Positions 1 to 9,173 of a stretch of DNA of 64,000 nucleotides are shown piece after piece. The DNA lies in the NCBI RefSeq assembly GCF_002860285.1, contig NZ_PGVF01000003.1, positions 246,140 through 310,139 of the forward strand, in the 5' to 3' direction. Position 1 is the first letter of the stretch, and each line of letters starts with the position of its first letter. The stretch comes from Bacillus sp. M6-12. GTDB lineage: Bacteria > Bacillota > Bacilli > Bacillales > DSM-1321. The notes under the pieces are model-generated. The model was not told the origin of the DNA and searched no databases. It worked only from the letters and a program-made list of their open reading frames with translations. Position numbers and translations under genes: made by a program.

Positions 1-163
1 CCTCTTCTTCAGTACCTTCTTCTTCAGTGCCTTCTTCATTGGTCTCTGTTTCTTCAGTGTTGGTATCATCTGTTCCATTATCTTCGTTGGTGCAACCTGT
101 GGCAATACCTGTTAACATGAAAGCCGCCATTAATAATAAAAACCATTTTTTCATTTCTTTCAT
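1..163 (-). CDS. Lipoprotein, N-terminal part only (runs off the window)
   Basis: The ATG at 163 follows a GGAGG site with 8-base spacing. The first 22 or so residues form a lipoprotein signal with a Gly-Cys cleavage site (LTGIATGC). After it comes a low-complexity stretch of Glu, Thr, Asn and Asp built from short imperfect EEGTEE repeats. Such acidic linkers are common just after the lipid anchor of Bacillus lipoproteins and say nothing about function. The folded part lies outside the window, so no role is assigned. Confidence 0.7.
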   Translation of the reverse strand, partial: MKEMKKWFLLLMAAFMLTGIATGCTNEDNGTDDTNTEETETNEEGTEEEGTEEE

Positions 164-356
164 CCTCTTTGCCTCCATGATTGGTCCAATTTCGATTACA
201 AGATAATCATACAGGCTTTTCAGAAAAAAAGAATATGGTTTCCCCATTCTGAACCTTTATTTACCTATTCTTAAATATCGCTTAATTATTTATCTAATTA
301 TTTAAAAAGTGTTAATTTTCCATTAATATAGAGGCAGCTTACGAATTTTGAAATGG

Positions 357-611
357 TTACAGCAAACGATGACTTGCAAAACCATTTACACACCCTAATC
401 GGTCAAGGTGCCGAAAGGTAAAAACAATAAAGTTTCGAAACATACTTACTCCTCTACTTAGAAGCGAATCATCATAGATTGCACTGTCATCCACTTTTTT
501 ACCTTGATCGATTCCTGCCTTTTTCCAGGCATCGCTGTTTGATGTTGCATAGGCTGTCGTTTCAGGCGTAGCGGCAAAAAATGTTACCGTCAGCAAGCAA
601 GCAATAAGCCT
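357..611 (-). pseudogene. Secreted-protein fragment, start lost
   Basis: From 611 leftwards the frame reads a signal-peptide-like hydrophobic run ending in Ala-Tyr-Ala (LLTVTFFAATPETTAYA), then about 30 polar residues, then a sequence with no recognisable character. There is no start codon at the right place: a stop precedes the hydrophobic run, and the fragment abuts a second broken gene in another frame. It is best read as debris of a small secreted protein joined to the fragment at 590-706. The family is not recognised. Confidence 0.4.
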
Positions 612-706
612 TCATCAGCTGAAATCTTAGTAAACAATGCAACATCTTCTGCTGTGAAAGTCCGTTCAAATGTAATAATATCGCCTACTTTTAAAGACAA
701 TATCAT
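590..706 (-). pseudogene. MaoC-type hydratase N-terminal fragment
   Basis: The ATG at 706 starts a 38-residue ORF reading LKVGDIITFERTFTAEDVA. This matches the start of MaoC-like (R)-specific enoyl-CoA hydratases, which normally run to about 130-140 residues. The similarity ends at about residue 33, where the sequence switches into an unrelated secreted-protein fragment and meets a TGA at 590-592. The hot-dog fold and its catalytic Asp/His are missing, so it cannot be active. Confidence 0.5.
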
Positions 707-739
707 TCCCCCCGATTTTTTTATTAAAGGGTTCTTTTA

Positions 740-1627
740 TTAATCTCCACCGCCACCGCAGCTGGAGCAGGAACTATCGGACGAGCAAGAGCTACAGGAG
801 CTAGCTGACCCGCAACTTGTACAACTTGATGAAGTTGCGCTCCTTATTTTCATGTAACTTGAAAATTCATCATAATGAAAATAAGAAACAGACAAAACAG
901 GAATAAGCATTGCGTTGTATTTTTCCTCTCTTTTGCTTTTTTTCATTTTTTCGTTTATGACGCTTTTTTCATAATCCTTTACTTTATTTGCTGTTTTTTT
1001 CATGGAAGAGATGAGTGAGAGTACAGTAGTATTATATTTGGTATCACTTTTAAAATATTTAACTATAAGATCGTTTTCTGGTAAATTTTTAAACTCATCA
1101 ATGATAGTTGGATGTACTGGGTACCGGAAAAACCCCTTATAAAGATGGATATTCTCTTTTTTTATGAGAAAAAGCTCAGCGTACACCCAATCAAAAAAAC
1201 CTCGCAAATCAGGGTCAGCTGACCCTTTTACATTTGGACTGTGGTGAAGAATACTCCCTAAATATTTTTTTGAAAAATCATCATACTCTCGGGTAAACAT
1301 GAGCATCTGATGCCACAGTTCATCAACTTTCTCGCTAAACATTGGAGACTCTTTTAAAAGAGAAGTCATAATAAAGTAACGTTTTAAATCTAGCAGACGC
1401 CACTTGTACTCATTTTCTTTTAATTTATTTTCTTTTTTCACCCTATCTTCTACGTTTTGCATATAACTTTCACTAAGGGATTTTTCCAGATCATCACTTA
1501 GTGTTTTAAGCCCTTTTATTCGTCTTATCTCTATTGTTTTTGGAGATAAACCAAATGTAAATGTGAGTTTTTTTCGTAAAAATAAAATTAACGCCATAAC
1601 AACTGCTAGTAGTAGTAACCATTCCAT
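740..1627 (-). CDS. Membrane-anchored glycine-rich-domain (GRDP-like) protein with Cys/Ser/Gly tail
   Basis: The ATG at 1627 has a GGAGGGG site. Residues 2-18 form one N-terminal transmembrane helix, followed by a charged stretch that is probably coiled coil. Residues 100-131 read VDELWHQ, then FTREYDDF, then LHHSP. This is the signature of the glycine-rich-domain (DUF1399/GRDP-like) family, whose WH and HH pairs are conserved. The last 30 residues are almost only Ser, Cys and Gly, with about eight cysteines, ending CGGGGD. Such a tail could bind metal or form disulfides. The gene stands alone and its biochemical role is unknown. The family call is from motifs seen here and was not searched. 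Confidence 0.65.
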   Translation of the reverse strand: MEWLLLLAVVMALILFLRKKLTFTFGLSPKTIEIRRIKGLKTLSDDLEKSLSESYMQNVEDRVKKENKLKENEYKWRLLDLKRYFIMTSLLKESPMFSEKVDELWHQMLMFTREYDDFSKKYLGSILHHSPNVKGSADPDLRGFFDWVYAELFLIKKENIHLYKGFFRYPVHPTIIDEFKNLPENDLIVKYFKSDTKYNTTVLSLISSMKKTANKVKDYEKSVINEKMKKSKREEKYNAMLIPVLSVSYFHYDEFSSYMKIRSATSSSCTSCGSASSCSSCSSDSSCSSCGGGGD

Positions 1628-1880
1628 TGTATCCCCTCCATTAACTTCTGATTATTAAGATTCGAACACTACATCATTTAATATCTTGTCAACGACATCT
1701 CATAAAGCATGAGATTTTTCCCCTCCCTTCGAATTTTCAATAGTGTCCGTCAAGATGTCTGTATGTTAAGGGTGTAAGGAAATTAATACATTTTTTCTGA
1801 GATAAGAAGATAAATACCTATACATCTTACCTGCAAATACATAATTATATAATGTAAGCCGAACAATAAGGAGGCCCATA

Positions 1881-2141
1881 ATGAATCACGAATTACATGG
1901 TATTACTATTGATGAGAATGACATGAGACGGCCAATTGGTTTTGGAAGACCTTTTGGATATAGGAGGCCGTTTGGATTTGGTTATGGATTCGGATCACCA
2001 TTTGTCGGCGGCCTTTTAGGGGGCCTTGCAGCGAGTACATTAATAGGACCATATTATGGTGGTTACGGATATGGCTATCCTTTTTATGGCGGTTACGGAT
2101 ATGGCTATCCTTTTTATGGAGGTTACCCATATTTTTATTAA
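1881..2141 (+). CDS. Small Gly/Tyr/Phe-rich protein
   Basis: The ATG at 1881 has AAGGAGG nine bases upstream. The 86-residue product has a short polar head, an Arg/Phe/Gly block, a weakly hydrophobic Gly/Ala/Leu segment around residues 41-56, and a tail of GGYGYGYPFY repeats. Similar proteins occur in Bacillaceae beside spore-coat and YjcZ genes, as they do here, so a surface or spore-layer role is plausible but unproven. The opposite strand is also open over this stretch, only because the codons are biased. Confidence 0.6.
   Translation: MNHELHGITIDENDMRRPIGFGRPFGYRRPFGFGYGFGSPFVGGLLGGLAASTLIGPYYGGYGYGYPFYGGYGYGYPFYGGYPYFY
2061..2120 (+). repeat. Two 30-bp tandem coding repeats
   Basis: Two successive 30-bp units (2061-2090 and 2091-2120) differ only at the last base. 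Each encodes GYGYGYPFYG. A third, partial unit starts at 2121. The repeats lie in the 3' end of the Gly/Tyr-rich gene, where copy number could change by slippage. Confidence 0.85.
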
Positions 2142-2784
2142 TATTTAAAACAAAATTGCCTGGGACCAAGCGTTCCGGCATTACATACGTGATTATTGGA
2201 GCGAGTTACTGTTACAATGCCTGTGTTTCGGCCTATAGATACAGAGCATTCTGTTAAATATTGAGGTGTGAAAATTACAAGTACATAACATCAAGTTCAA
2301 ATCTTATTAATATCAAAGCGTTATTCTATGATTAGTGGGGATAGACCTTTTTCTCCCAAACGTACACCAATCCACAGGGCGAGGCAAAAATAAACATCGG
2401 CAAAGGGAGTCTATTAGGCTCTCTTTTTTTTGACATGAAAAACTCTAAACTGTCACCTGTTTGGTGTACCCAATTATCCTCACCAAGTCTTATCTTAGCA
2501 AACTATAGCCGGTTTGTTGAACAATCAATATAAACATTTTTGTAATTTAATACAACTTCTTTTTCTTTAAAGAAGTGAATAGATTGGTGAATGGTACAAT
2601 TCACTTCTTCGTTATGCGTAAACGATTGTAAACTGAGAATTTTCAACTATAGCCAACCCGATAATAAAAAAAGATTTCAAAACTAACATTTATTTTTTTA
2701 CACATTATTAATGTATTGCTCTGTGATTTTTTACGCTAAAGACTCATATCTTGTTAGTGCCGGTAAACCTAGGAGGGGAAACAA
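2142..2784. other. Intergenic region with two hairpins
   Basis: No convincing gene. A hairpin with a six-pair stem and a run of eight T lies at about 2403-2431 and looks like a plus-strand terminator. A nine-pair hairpin built on GAAGTGAAT lies at about 2572-2612, upstream of sodF. On the minus strand 2148-2290 there is an open, protein-like stretch of about 50 codons without a start, possibly gene debris. Confidence 0.4.
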
Positions 2785-3696
2785 TTGCATTTAAATGAAA
2801 AAACTTATCGAGAGTTATTATTGAATTGGTGTGAAGATATTGAAAAAACGTGGGAATCAGTTCGAGAACAGTTAACAAATATCGACGAACATATTCTACA
2901 GCAATGGGAAGACGCCTTCTTTTCATTAAAAAATGAAGTAATAACGGAAAATCGCATTCATGATCATCATGAATTAAGTAAGAAAGCAACATCCCTATAT
3001 GACAAGCTTAATGGCTTCATTAACCAAGCTGAGCTTTTATCTGGTCATAACGAAAATGAAAGAATTCAAGTCGTTCCAATCGGGGGACATCGATTACCTC
3101 CTCTTCCTTATCCATATAATGCTTTAGAGCCTGTCATCTCAGAAGAAACGATGAGATTACATCATGATATACTTCATCAACGCTATGTGGATGGGCTTAA
3201 TAAAGCAGAATTAGAAATGCAAAAAGCACGTGAAAGCGGAAATTTTAGCTTGATTAAGCATTGGGAAAGAGAAGCAGCGTTTCACGGTGCCGGTCACTAT
3301 TTACACACAATTTTTTGGAATATTATGAGTCCGCGTGGCGGGGGTAAACCATCCGGTCAGCTAAATATAGCTATAAATAACGCATTTGGAAGCTTTGAAA
3401 AATTTAAGAAGCAATTCTCCGAAGCAGCAAAAAATGTTGAAGCTGTTGGTTGGGCGATTCTCGTTTGGGCCCCTCGAGCCCATCGCGTAGAGATTTTAAC
3501 AGCTGAAAAGCATCAGAATCTGACCCAATGGGATGTCATTCCATTGCTTGTTCTGGATGTATGGGAACACGCCTACTACCTGCAATATAAAACCGATCGA
3601 GCTAAATATGTTGATAATTGGTGGAAATTAGTTAATTGGAGTGAAGTGGAACAACGATTTAAAAAAGCAAAAACTATTATGTGGCAACCATTTTAA
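2785..3696 (+). CDS. sodF: Superoxide dismutase (Fe/Mn family), SodF-like
   Basis: Converts superoxide to oxygen and hydrogen peroxide in the cytoplasm. The start is TTG at 2785, seven bases after AGGAGGGG. The first 100 residues are a helical extension absent from ordinary SodA and typical of the longer Bacillus SodF type (about 280-300 residues). The catalytic domain follows. The metal ligands are all visible: His126 in LHHDILHQ, His174 in HTIFW, and Asp258 and His262 in LDVWEHAYY. The gene is monocistronic and has its own terminator. Iron or manganese use cannot be decided by eye. Confidence 0.9.
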   Translation: MHLNEKTYRELLLNWCEDIEKTWESVREQLTNIDEHILQQWEDAFFSLKNEVITENRIHDHHELSKKATSLYDKLNGFINQAELLSGHNENERIQVVPIGGHRLPPLPYPYNALEPVISEETMRLHHDILHQRYVDGLNKAELEMQKARESGNFSLIKHWEREAAFHGAGHYLHTIFWNIMSPRGGGKPSGQLNIAINNAFGSFEKFKKQFSEAAKNVEAVGWAILVWAPRAHRVEILTAEKHQNLTQWDVIPLLVLDVWEHAYYLQYKTDRAKYVDNWWKLVNWSEVEQRFKKAKTIMWQPF

Positions 3697-3839
3697 AGCT
3701 ATTACGGGTAAATGAACCACAACTCCTTTTTTATCTTAATTTCGATAAAAGTTAACCTTTAATGATTAAAGGGATAAAAGCAGTGCGATATCAATCATTT
3801 ATATATTAAATATAAAGAAACTTGAAATTAAATGATTTA

Positions 3840-3868
3840 CAAAAAGCCTGATTTATCGGGCTTTTTTT
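3840..3868 (+). terminator. Rho-independent terminator after sodF
   Basis: Eight- to nine-pair stem AAAAAGCC/GGGCTTTTT with a short loop and a T run, about 145 bases after the sodF stop. Confidence 0.75.
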
Positions 3869-3989
3869 CTTTATAACAATAACTAGAAAAATATCATTAT
3901 ATATGTTTGGTGGTCAGAATGTGGTCAAAAATAACCTATGCTTGTTAAACATTTAATTCACTTTTTTTCTAATTAATCAGTTTCTTGTG

Positions 3990-4097
3990 AGTCATATACA
4001 CGTTTTATCATATGTACAAGTCTGAACAACTGAAGGGCTATTGTTTACTTCAGATTAAAAAAATAAAAGGATTGCCTCTTTTTCGGGGAGGCAATCC
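3990..4097 (-). repeat. Terminator/sigma-K-like promoter cassette, copy A
   Basis: Read on the minus strand, this has a perfect 10-pair hairpin GGATTGCCTC/GAGGCAATCC with a T run (4061-4097), which ends the YjcZ transcript from 4206-4352. A conserved segment containing AACAATAGCCCTT follows, then CATATGATA at 4006-4014, which fits the sigma-K -10 pattern CATANNNTA. The same order recurs at 11525-11632 and 12064-12170. No gene follows the promoter-like part in this copy. Confidence 0.6.
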
Positions 4098-4205
4098 AGG
4101 AGGCAAATATAAAAGACTGTTGGATGCGGGTTGATATATTATATGGAACCAATCGTTCACCCAGCTTGGCTATAAATAATTTAACTCTTATCAGCTTCGT
4201 TTTAA

Positions 4206-4352
4206 TTAATACTCACCAAAACATACGCAACCAAGAATAATCAATAAAATGAACAATACGACTATCAACGCAAATCCTCCGCCACATCGACGTGGTTCTT
4301 CATATACAGGAGCTGTGTATCCACCACATCTACCAAAACCAAAGCAGCCCAT
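4206..4352 (-). CDS. YjcZ-family small sporulation membrane protein
   Basis: A 48-residue ORF with ATG at 4352 and GGAGGGAGGGG just upstream. It begins MGCFGFGRCGGY, then has a short Pro/Arg stretch, then the family core GGGFALIVVLFILLIILGC, a single transmembrane helix ending in Gly-Cys. This is the tiny-TM YjcZ/TIGR01732 pattern found in sporulating Bacillaceae, where members are linked to the spore or mother-cell membrane; the molecular role is unknown. It ends in a strong terminator (copy A repeat). The opposite-strand ORF here is spurious. Confidence 0.85.
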   Translation of the reverse strand: MGCFGFGRCGGYTAPVYEEPRRCGGGFALIVVLFILLIILGCVCFGEY

Positions 4353-4472
4353 AGATTCCCCTCCCTCCATTCAGCAATCAGAAATGGATTCTTATCATCC
4401 ATACCATAAGAATATGTGGCCAAGAAAGCATTAGATTGGACATCCATCTCTATTTTCAGGAAAATGTGTTTT

Positions 4473-4673
4473 TTACATAGGAAGATCTTCAATTGTGTAA
4501 ATGGAACGTAATGCTTTGGTATCAATAGTTAAATCTTTTGTACTTATAAAACTTCCGCTGTTGTTCTTGAATGCCAAATAATCTTCTCCGGATTCAACTG
4601 ATGAAAATTCCTGCACGGATCGTTTTCCAGACTGCTTTGTCTACAACGCAGCAGCCATATACACTTTTATATA
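4473..4673 (-). pseudogene. Unrecognised gene remnant with internal stop
   Basis: The minus-strand frame ending at TAA 4473-4475 reads a natural-looking polypeptide (SVQEFSSVESGEDYLAFKN, then LTIDTKALRSIYTIEDLPM). It is interrupted by TAG at 4641-4643 and has no usable start. The 569-bp gap 4353-4921 holds nothing else visible. The family is not recognised. Confidence 0.4.
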
Positions 4674-4939
4674 TCGGATACCATATGATAATTGGTATAA
4701 AATAACTGGAGAAATTAAAATAAACTGCAAATTGACTCTTCTCGAATACAAGAAGGAGTGTTAGAAAAAGAAGATATATCCTAAATTTCCCCTTTAGGAT
4801 TATGGGATTAATGGTATTACAGGTGTGAGAAACTATGGTTTCTATGACATATGCCACACAAAAGCACATAGACCTTTCCCTGAAAGTGGAAGTTATCTTA
4901 TTCTAAGTTTTGAGAGATTTCTGGATTGTCAACACTAAA

Positions 4940-5773
4940 CTAGACAACTTTTTTAAGGTGTTCAAGTTTGTACTCAATCGGGGTTAAATATCCTAGTGTC
5001 CCATGAATACGGATGTGATTAAACCAATGAACATAGTCGCGCAATTCTCTCGTCAGATCCTCCAGTGTATCGAAATGACGACCCTTCACAAACTCTGTTT
5101 TGATGATCTTGAATGTGGCTTCAGCTACGGCATTGTCGTAAGGACAACCCTTCATGCTTAGAGAACGCTGGATATTAAACGTCTCTAGTGCATCGTCAAT
5201 CAGCCTATTTTTAAACTCACTCCCTCGGTCCGTATGGAAGAGCTGAATTTTGCGAAGATCCGCCTTAATGGATGAAAATGCCCGGTAAACCAGTGCAGCG
5301 TCTTTATTCGGTCCAGCGCTATACCCAATGATTTCTCTATTAAAGAGATCAACAACCACACATACGTAATGCCATTTTTGATTGACCCTTACATATGTTA
5401 AGTCGCTTACAATCGCTGTCAACTCATTTTCCTGATTAAATTCCCGGTCCAGTTCATTAGCTTGGTTTGATTTATTAACCTGCTTTGTATGAGGTTTAAA
5501 TTGAGCCACTGTATAGGTGGAGACGAGACCTTGTTCTTTCATAATCCGACCAATTCGTCTTCTGGAGACAGTGGGTCCGCGTTTTTTTAATTCTACTTTG
5601 ATTTTGCGAGTTCCATAGTTTTGGCGGCTCTCGTGAAAAATTTCGATTATGTCGGAAGTGATGTCATCTTCTGATTTTCTTTCTTTCGCTTCATAATAAT
5701 AAGTGCTTCTAGGCAATTGAAGGACTTCACACATTGCTGATATCGAGTATTTGTGTTGGTTGTTCCGAATCAC
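4940..5773 (-). CDS. IS3-family transposase OrfB (DDE integrase), copy 1
   Basis: Catalyses strand transfer of the IS. Begins at GTG 5773, two bases after the orfA stop, which suggests coupling or frameshifted OrfAB synthesis. The N-terminal part is an HTH_21-like region. The rve integrase core shows the first Asp in VSDLTY, the second in HTDRGSEF and the Glu in NAVAEATFK. At 277 residues it is full length for the family. It differs from copy 2 by four extra residues near the N-terminus and a few substitutions, so both are diverging. Confidence 0.9.
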   Translation of the reverse strand: MIRNNQHKYSISAMCEVLQLPRSTYYYEAKERKSEDDITSDIIEIFHESRQNYGTRKIKVELKKRGPTVSRRRIGRIMKEQGLVSTYTVAQFKPHTKQVNKSNQANELDREFNQENELTAIVSDLTYVRVNQKWHYVCVVVDLFNREIIGYSAGPNKDAALVYRAFSSIKADLRKIQLFHTDRGSEFKNRLIDDALETFNIQRSLSMKGCPYDNAVAEATFKIIKTEFVKGRHFDTLEDLTRELRDYVHWFNHIRIHGTLGYLTPIEYKLEHLKKVV

Positions 5774-5775
5774 AT

Positions 5776-6057
5776 TTACTTTCGTCCTAGTATCAGCGCA
5801 GCTTGCTTTAAAATATCATTCTCCATCTGTAACTGCTTGAGTTCCTTACGAAGCTTTACCAATTCTGATTCTTGTGGTGTTCGGTTATCAGCTTCTTTGA
5901 ATGAGCCGGAGGCATTATGTTGAGAGATCCACTTATCAAGAGAAGATGGTGTTAGATCGTCACGGATGATATCCTTTCTTGGCTTGCCATTCTGATACAA
6001 CTGCACCATTTGGTTTTTAAATTCATCTGTAAATGTTCTTCGCTCTCGTTTAGTCAT
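5776..6057 (-). CDS. IS3-family transposase OrfA, copy 1
   Basis: A 93-residue DNA-binding subunit: an HTH_Tnp_1 domain (residues 8-50) followed by a leucine-zipper-like coiled coil ending LKQAALILGRK. Compared with copy 2, three bases are lost in the turn before LTPSSLDKW (RDDL instead of REYDL), inside the helix-turn-helix region. This could weaken end recognition. Confidence 0.85.
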   Translation of the reverse strand: MTKRERRTFTDEFKNQMVQLYQNGKPRKDIIRDDLTPSSLDKWISQHNASGSFKEADNRTPQESELVKLRKELKQLQMENDILKQAALILGRK

Positions 6058-6133
6058 TGTAGATTCTCCTCAACTAGTGTATTAGTAGTCTACTTGACCT
6101 TAATATCCTGTCCAACTAAGTGTAGCCTATCCA

Positions 6134-6476
6134 AACTTACTAATGTAAATAATGTGAAACATTGTGGGATAATCGGTGATTTCAAATCACTCATAATTGC
6201 TATTATGGGTGATTAAGTCTTGTTATAATTCTAGAAACAAATAAACATTAGGACCGGTTTATAGAGGTTAAGCTAAAAGTTAACCAGTTTAATGTTAGTT
6301 GGGGTGAACCGTATCATAAGTAAATGAGGTTTTTAGTGAATCATAAGAGGATGGTTACAGGTATTAACCACTTATAAAGTCTTACAAAGGTGCTTTTCGG
6401 TTAATAAATAAAAAAGCTGAAATATACAAGATATTGCATAAAAAAGTTGTATATTTCAGCTTTCTAAAAGGTTAAA
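6134..6476. terminator. Intergenic region with strong gtaB terminator
   Basis: A perfect 17-pair stem (6413-6429 with 6447-6463) built on AAAGCTGAAATATACAA, followed on the minus strand by T-rich sequence, ends the gtaB transcript. The remaining 280 bases hold no gene that I can see. Confidence 0.8.
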
Positions 6477-7367
6477 TTAGGTTTTCAAATAGGTATCCTC
6501 AGTAATCATAAACAATTCTTTAATATAGGTAGTCAATTCATCTCGAAGATCCTCATGCTGAAGTGCAAACTCAATTGTAGTTTTCACAAAACCAATCTTA
6601 TCTCCAACATCATATCTTTTTCCATCAAAATCATATGCGAATACATTTTGAATTTGGTTTAATTTTTGAATTGCATCTGTTAACTGAATTTCTCCTTCAG
6701 CTCCAATTTCTTGCTGATTTAAAAACATGAAAATTTCTGGTGTAAGAATATAGCGACCCATTATGGCAAGATTTGAAGGAGCTGTTCCTGGGATTGGTTT
6801 TTCCACAAAGTTTTGGACCCGATATCGTCTTCCATCTTGTGAAGCTGGATCAATTATACCATAACGGTGTGTAACTTTATTCGGAACTGATTGAACCCCA
6901 ATAACAGATGAGTGTGTTTCTTCATATATATCAATAAGTTGTCTTAAGCACGGTGTTTCACTTTGAACTATATCATCACCAAGAAGAACTGCAAAGGGTT
7001 CATTACCGATAAAATTACGTGCACACCAAACAGCATGTCCAAGTCCCTTCGGCTCTTTTTGACGAATATAGTGAATATCAGCAAGGTTTGTGGAGTAACG
7101 AACTTTTTCTAACAATTCTATTTTTCCTTTTTTTAATAGGTTTTGCTCAAGATCAGGAGCAAAATCAAAATGATTTTCAATAGCATGTTTTCCTTTTCCT
7201 GTAACTATAATAATTTCCTCAATTCCAGATGCGATAGCTTCCTCAACAATATATTGAATAGTTGGCTTATCGACTATCGGTAGCATTTCTTTTGGTTGAG
7301 CTTTTGTTGCAGGTAATAATCTAGTACCAAATCCAGCTGCGGGAACAATCGCTTTTTTAATCTTCAT
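6477..7367 (-). CDS. gtaB: UTP-glucose-1-phosphate uridylyltransferase
   Basis: Makes UDP-glucose from UTP and glucose 1-phosphate for polysaccharide, glycolipid or teichoic acid synthesis. ATG 7367 is chosen because GGAGGAG lies seven bases upstream; the longer upstream frame lacks a site. The 296-residue length is normal for GalU/GtaB. Residues 5-30 carry the nucleotidyltransferase loop [12 protein letters not shown] and PKEMLP; further on are LLGDD and FVEKP. It lies 50 bases after the glycosyltransferase gene in the same orientation, so it probably supplies that enzyme with UDP-sugar. It sits between IS copies and is probably an extra paralogue of a chromosomal gtaB. Confidence 0.92.
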   Translation of the reverse strand: MKIKKAIVPAAGFGTRLLPATKAQPKEMLPIVDKPTIQYIVEEAIASGIEEIIIVTGKGKHAIENHFDFAPDLEQNLLKKGKIELLEKVRYSTNLADIHYIRQKEPKGLGHAVWCARNFIGNEPFAVLLGDDIVQSETPCLRQLIDIYEETHSSVIGVQSVPNKVTHRYGIIDPASQDGRRYRVQNFVEKPIPGTAPSNLAIMGRYILTPEIFMFLNQQEIGAEGEIQLTDAIQKLNQIQNVFAYDFDGKRYDVGDKIGFVKTTIEFALQHEDLRDELTTYIKELFMITEDTYLKT

Positions 7368-7417
7368 AACTACTCCTCCAATCTTAGTACTGCTTGAAAA
7401 TCGATTTCTATAAACTA

Positions 7418-8941
7418 TTAAGCCGCATGCCGACCTCTCAATTTCCAAATCTGGTATAACATTGCCAAGGATGAATAAACAGTTAAGTAAGTTAGCACTA
7501 CCCAGCCTGTCTGTAAATAAGGCGTTACAGCTATCTGTACATTTTCGCTAGTTAAAAAATCTCTCTGATCAATACACAAGTAAGTTCCTAGTGCTATTAT
7601 TAGTATAATAGCGATGATACCTTCAACAAGTTTGCTTCGTGTGTTGCCCCTCTCTGCATTATACTGGGTTGCCCAACCGTCTTTTTTAACAGAGGAAAAT
7701 TTGCCTAACCAAACATTTCCAAACGTGATTAAATTAACCCATAAATATATCTCAGGACTAATCAGTAATGCGGCTAAAATCACATCTATGGGCCTGTGTA
7801 ATGGAGTCTTAATTGCAAGAATAGTATTTAATATAGATGCTATTACGACTGGTGTAAGCCATATCCAGGACCAATAAAACTGGTCTGTAGCAAGAGCGAC
7901 AGCTAATAGAAAGATCAATAAAACCCGTATCGATAAATCGATAAATGTTTTTATTTGTGACCTCCATATTTTTCCTTTATGTTTTGATTTAACTCCAATA
8001 TCACTATTTGTAAGTAATTCAACCGTACCCGATTGCCATTTGTTACGCTGTTGTCGGAAGGTATGATATGATCTCATAGCATCAACAAAACAACGGGCCG
8101 TGGGGCTAATTAGTGTTTTCCATTTCTTCTGAATTTGCCAAGTTAAAAGCATGTCCTCTACATCACTTTCATCCTGCCAAGGGCCATCCAATTTGTTTTC
8201 ATCTATAATATTTTGTAATGCTTCTGGTCTAAACAAAGACGCTTGGCCGCCAAGAACATATGTACTTCCTCCACTATATTGGAGATCTAACAACCAGCTG
8301 GCCATATCTTGTTTTTGCTGATGTGTCCACCAACGTGCAATTGGGCCCCCATACTCACCGCTTGCAATTTTTTCTTCGTAATGGACATCATCTTTTGAAA
8401 TAAGACTTTTCTTTTTGGGCATTCTCATTGTGTACTTAGCCATTACTCCACCAATATTTCGCGAACTCATTAGTCCTTCCCACAATTGGAATAACGCATC
8501 AGGCGCAAGTCGACTATCTGCATCCATACCAAGTATTGCCTTGACTGAGTGTTTATAATACTCCTCAAATACAGTTAATTTTTTATCATATAAGTCTAGA
8601 GGATCTCCATAAATACTTTTCCAAGCTGAGTTTAAAGCCCCCACTTTTCGTTGTTTATTATTTTTTGTGGTAAGAACCTTCAATCTTAGGTTGAATTCTT
8701 GTCCTGCTTCTAATGCTACTTCTTCCGTCCGATCTGAACAGTTATCAGCAATCACAATAACATCAAGTTCCACGTCTTTTGGCAAGGATTGATCCCCTAA
8801 ACCAGCTAAACAGTCACGGATTGACTTCTCTTCATTATGCGCTGGAATAAATGCAACAATTCTTGGCTTCATATACGTATTCCTAACTTTTGAGACTGGT
8901 GAATCATTAGGAATTTTTATAATACTAGTTACATCATTCAT
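7418..8941 (-). CDS. Processive GT2 glycosyltransferase, membrane-bound
   Basis: A family 2 glycosyltransferase of the cellulose/hyaluronan/PNAG synthase type. Start ATG 8941 follows GGAGGATGAGGA. Residues 28-80 hold the nucleotide-binding fold ([15 protein letters not shown]). DAD at 140-142 is the DxD metal site, ED at 262-263 the catalytic acid pair, and QQRNKW at 297-302 the QxxRW motif of processive enzymes. About four or five membrane helices follow residue 336. With gtaB next door it probably polymerises or transfers glucose or a UDP-glucose-derived sugar to an exported glycan. The product cannot be told from sequence alone. No c-di-GMP PilZ domain is present. Confidence 0.8.
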   Translation of the reverse strand: MNDVTSIIKIPNDSPVSKVRNTYMKPRIVAFIPAHNEEKSIRDCLAGLGDQSLPKDVELDVIVIADNCSDRTEEVALEAGQEFNLRLKVLTTKNNKQRKVGALNSAWKSIYGDPLDLYDKKLTVFEEYYKHSVKAILGMDADSRLAPDALFQLWEGLMSSRNIGGVMAKYTMRMPKKKSLISKDDVHYEEKIASGEYGGPIARWWTHQQKQDMASWLLDLQYSGGSTYVLGGQASLFRPEALQNIIDENKLDGPWQDESDVEDMLLTWQIQKKWKTLISPTARCFVDAMRSYHTFRQQRNKWQSGTVELLTNSDIGVKSKHKGKIWRSQIKTFIDLSIRVLLIFLLAVALATDQFYWSWIWLTPVVIASILNTILAIKTPLHRPIDVILAALLISPEIYLWVNLITFGNVWLGKFSSVKKDGWATQYNAERGNTRSKLVEGIIAIILIIALGTYLCIDQRDFLTSENVQIAVTPYLQTGWVVLTYLTVYSSLAMLYQIWKLRGRHAA

Positions 8942-9173
8942 TCCTCATCCTCCAACTCGACAAAGATAATCCAAAAGCCTTATAGTTCAAGATTCTTTTT
9001 TGTAGGTTAGATACTCCTCGAAAGCAATTATTTATCACTCCTTCATCTAATAAAAAAACTTGATATGCTAAATGTATTAGTTCAAACTAAATTTAGAACC
9101 ATAATTTGAGGATGAGGTAGGAAAAATATACTACTTCCTTAAGTTGTTTGAGAGTTGGATTGTCAACACTAAA

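Larger units (their letters stand above)
4922..6133 (-). mobile_element. IS3-family insertion sequence, copy 1 (1212 bp)
   Basis: The ends were set by comparison with the second copy at 9156-10358. Imperfect terminal inverted repeats of about 24 bp start TGGAT and include ACACT and GAC. The element carries orfA and orfB of the IS3 type. The base just outside is C on the left (flank TTC) and A on the right (AAC), so this copy alone shows no target duplication. Confidence 0.9.

Noticed and set aside
1906..2181. Minus-strand 91-residue ORF
   Set aside because: Antisense of the Gly/Tyr-rich gene; its HKKDSHIRN repeats only mirror the coding repeats.
2148..2290. Possible 50-codon minus-strand gene (SIGRNTGIVTVTRSNNHVC region)
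   Set aside because: Looks protein-like but has no start codon, ribosome site or recognised family; only noted as possible debris.
4249..4434. Plus-strand 61-residue ORF
   Set aside because: It is the complement of the YjcZ gene, has no ribosome site and a Pro/His-rich composition typical of shadows.
4919..6136. Target duplication of IS copy 1 alone
   Set aside because: Flanks TTC and AAC differ; only the outer flanks of both copies agree.
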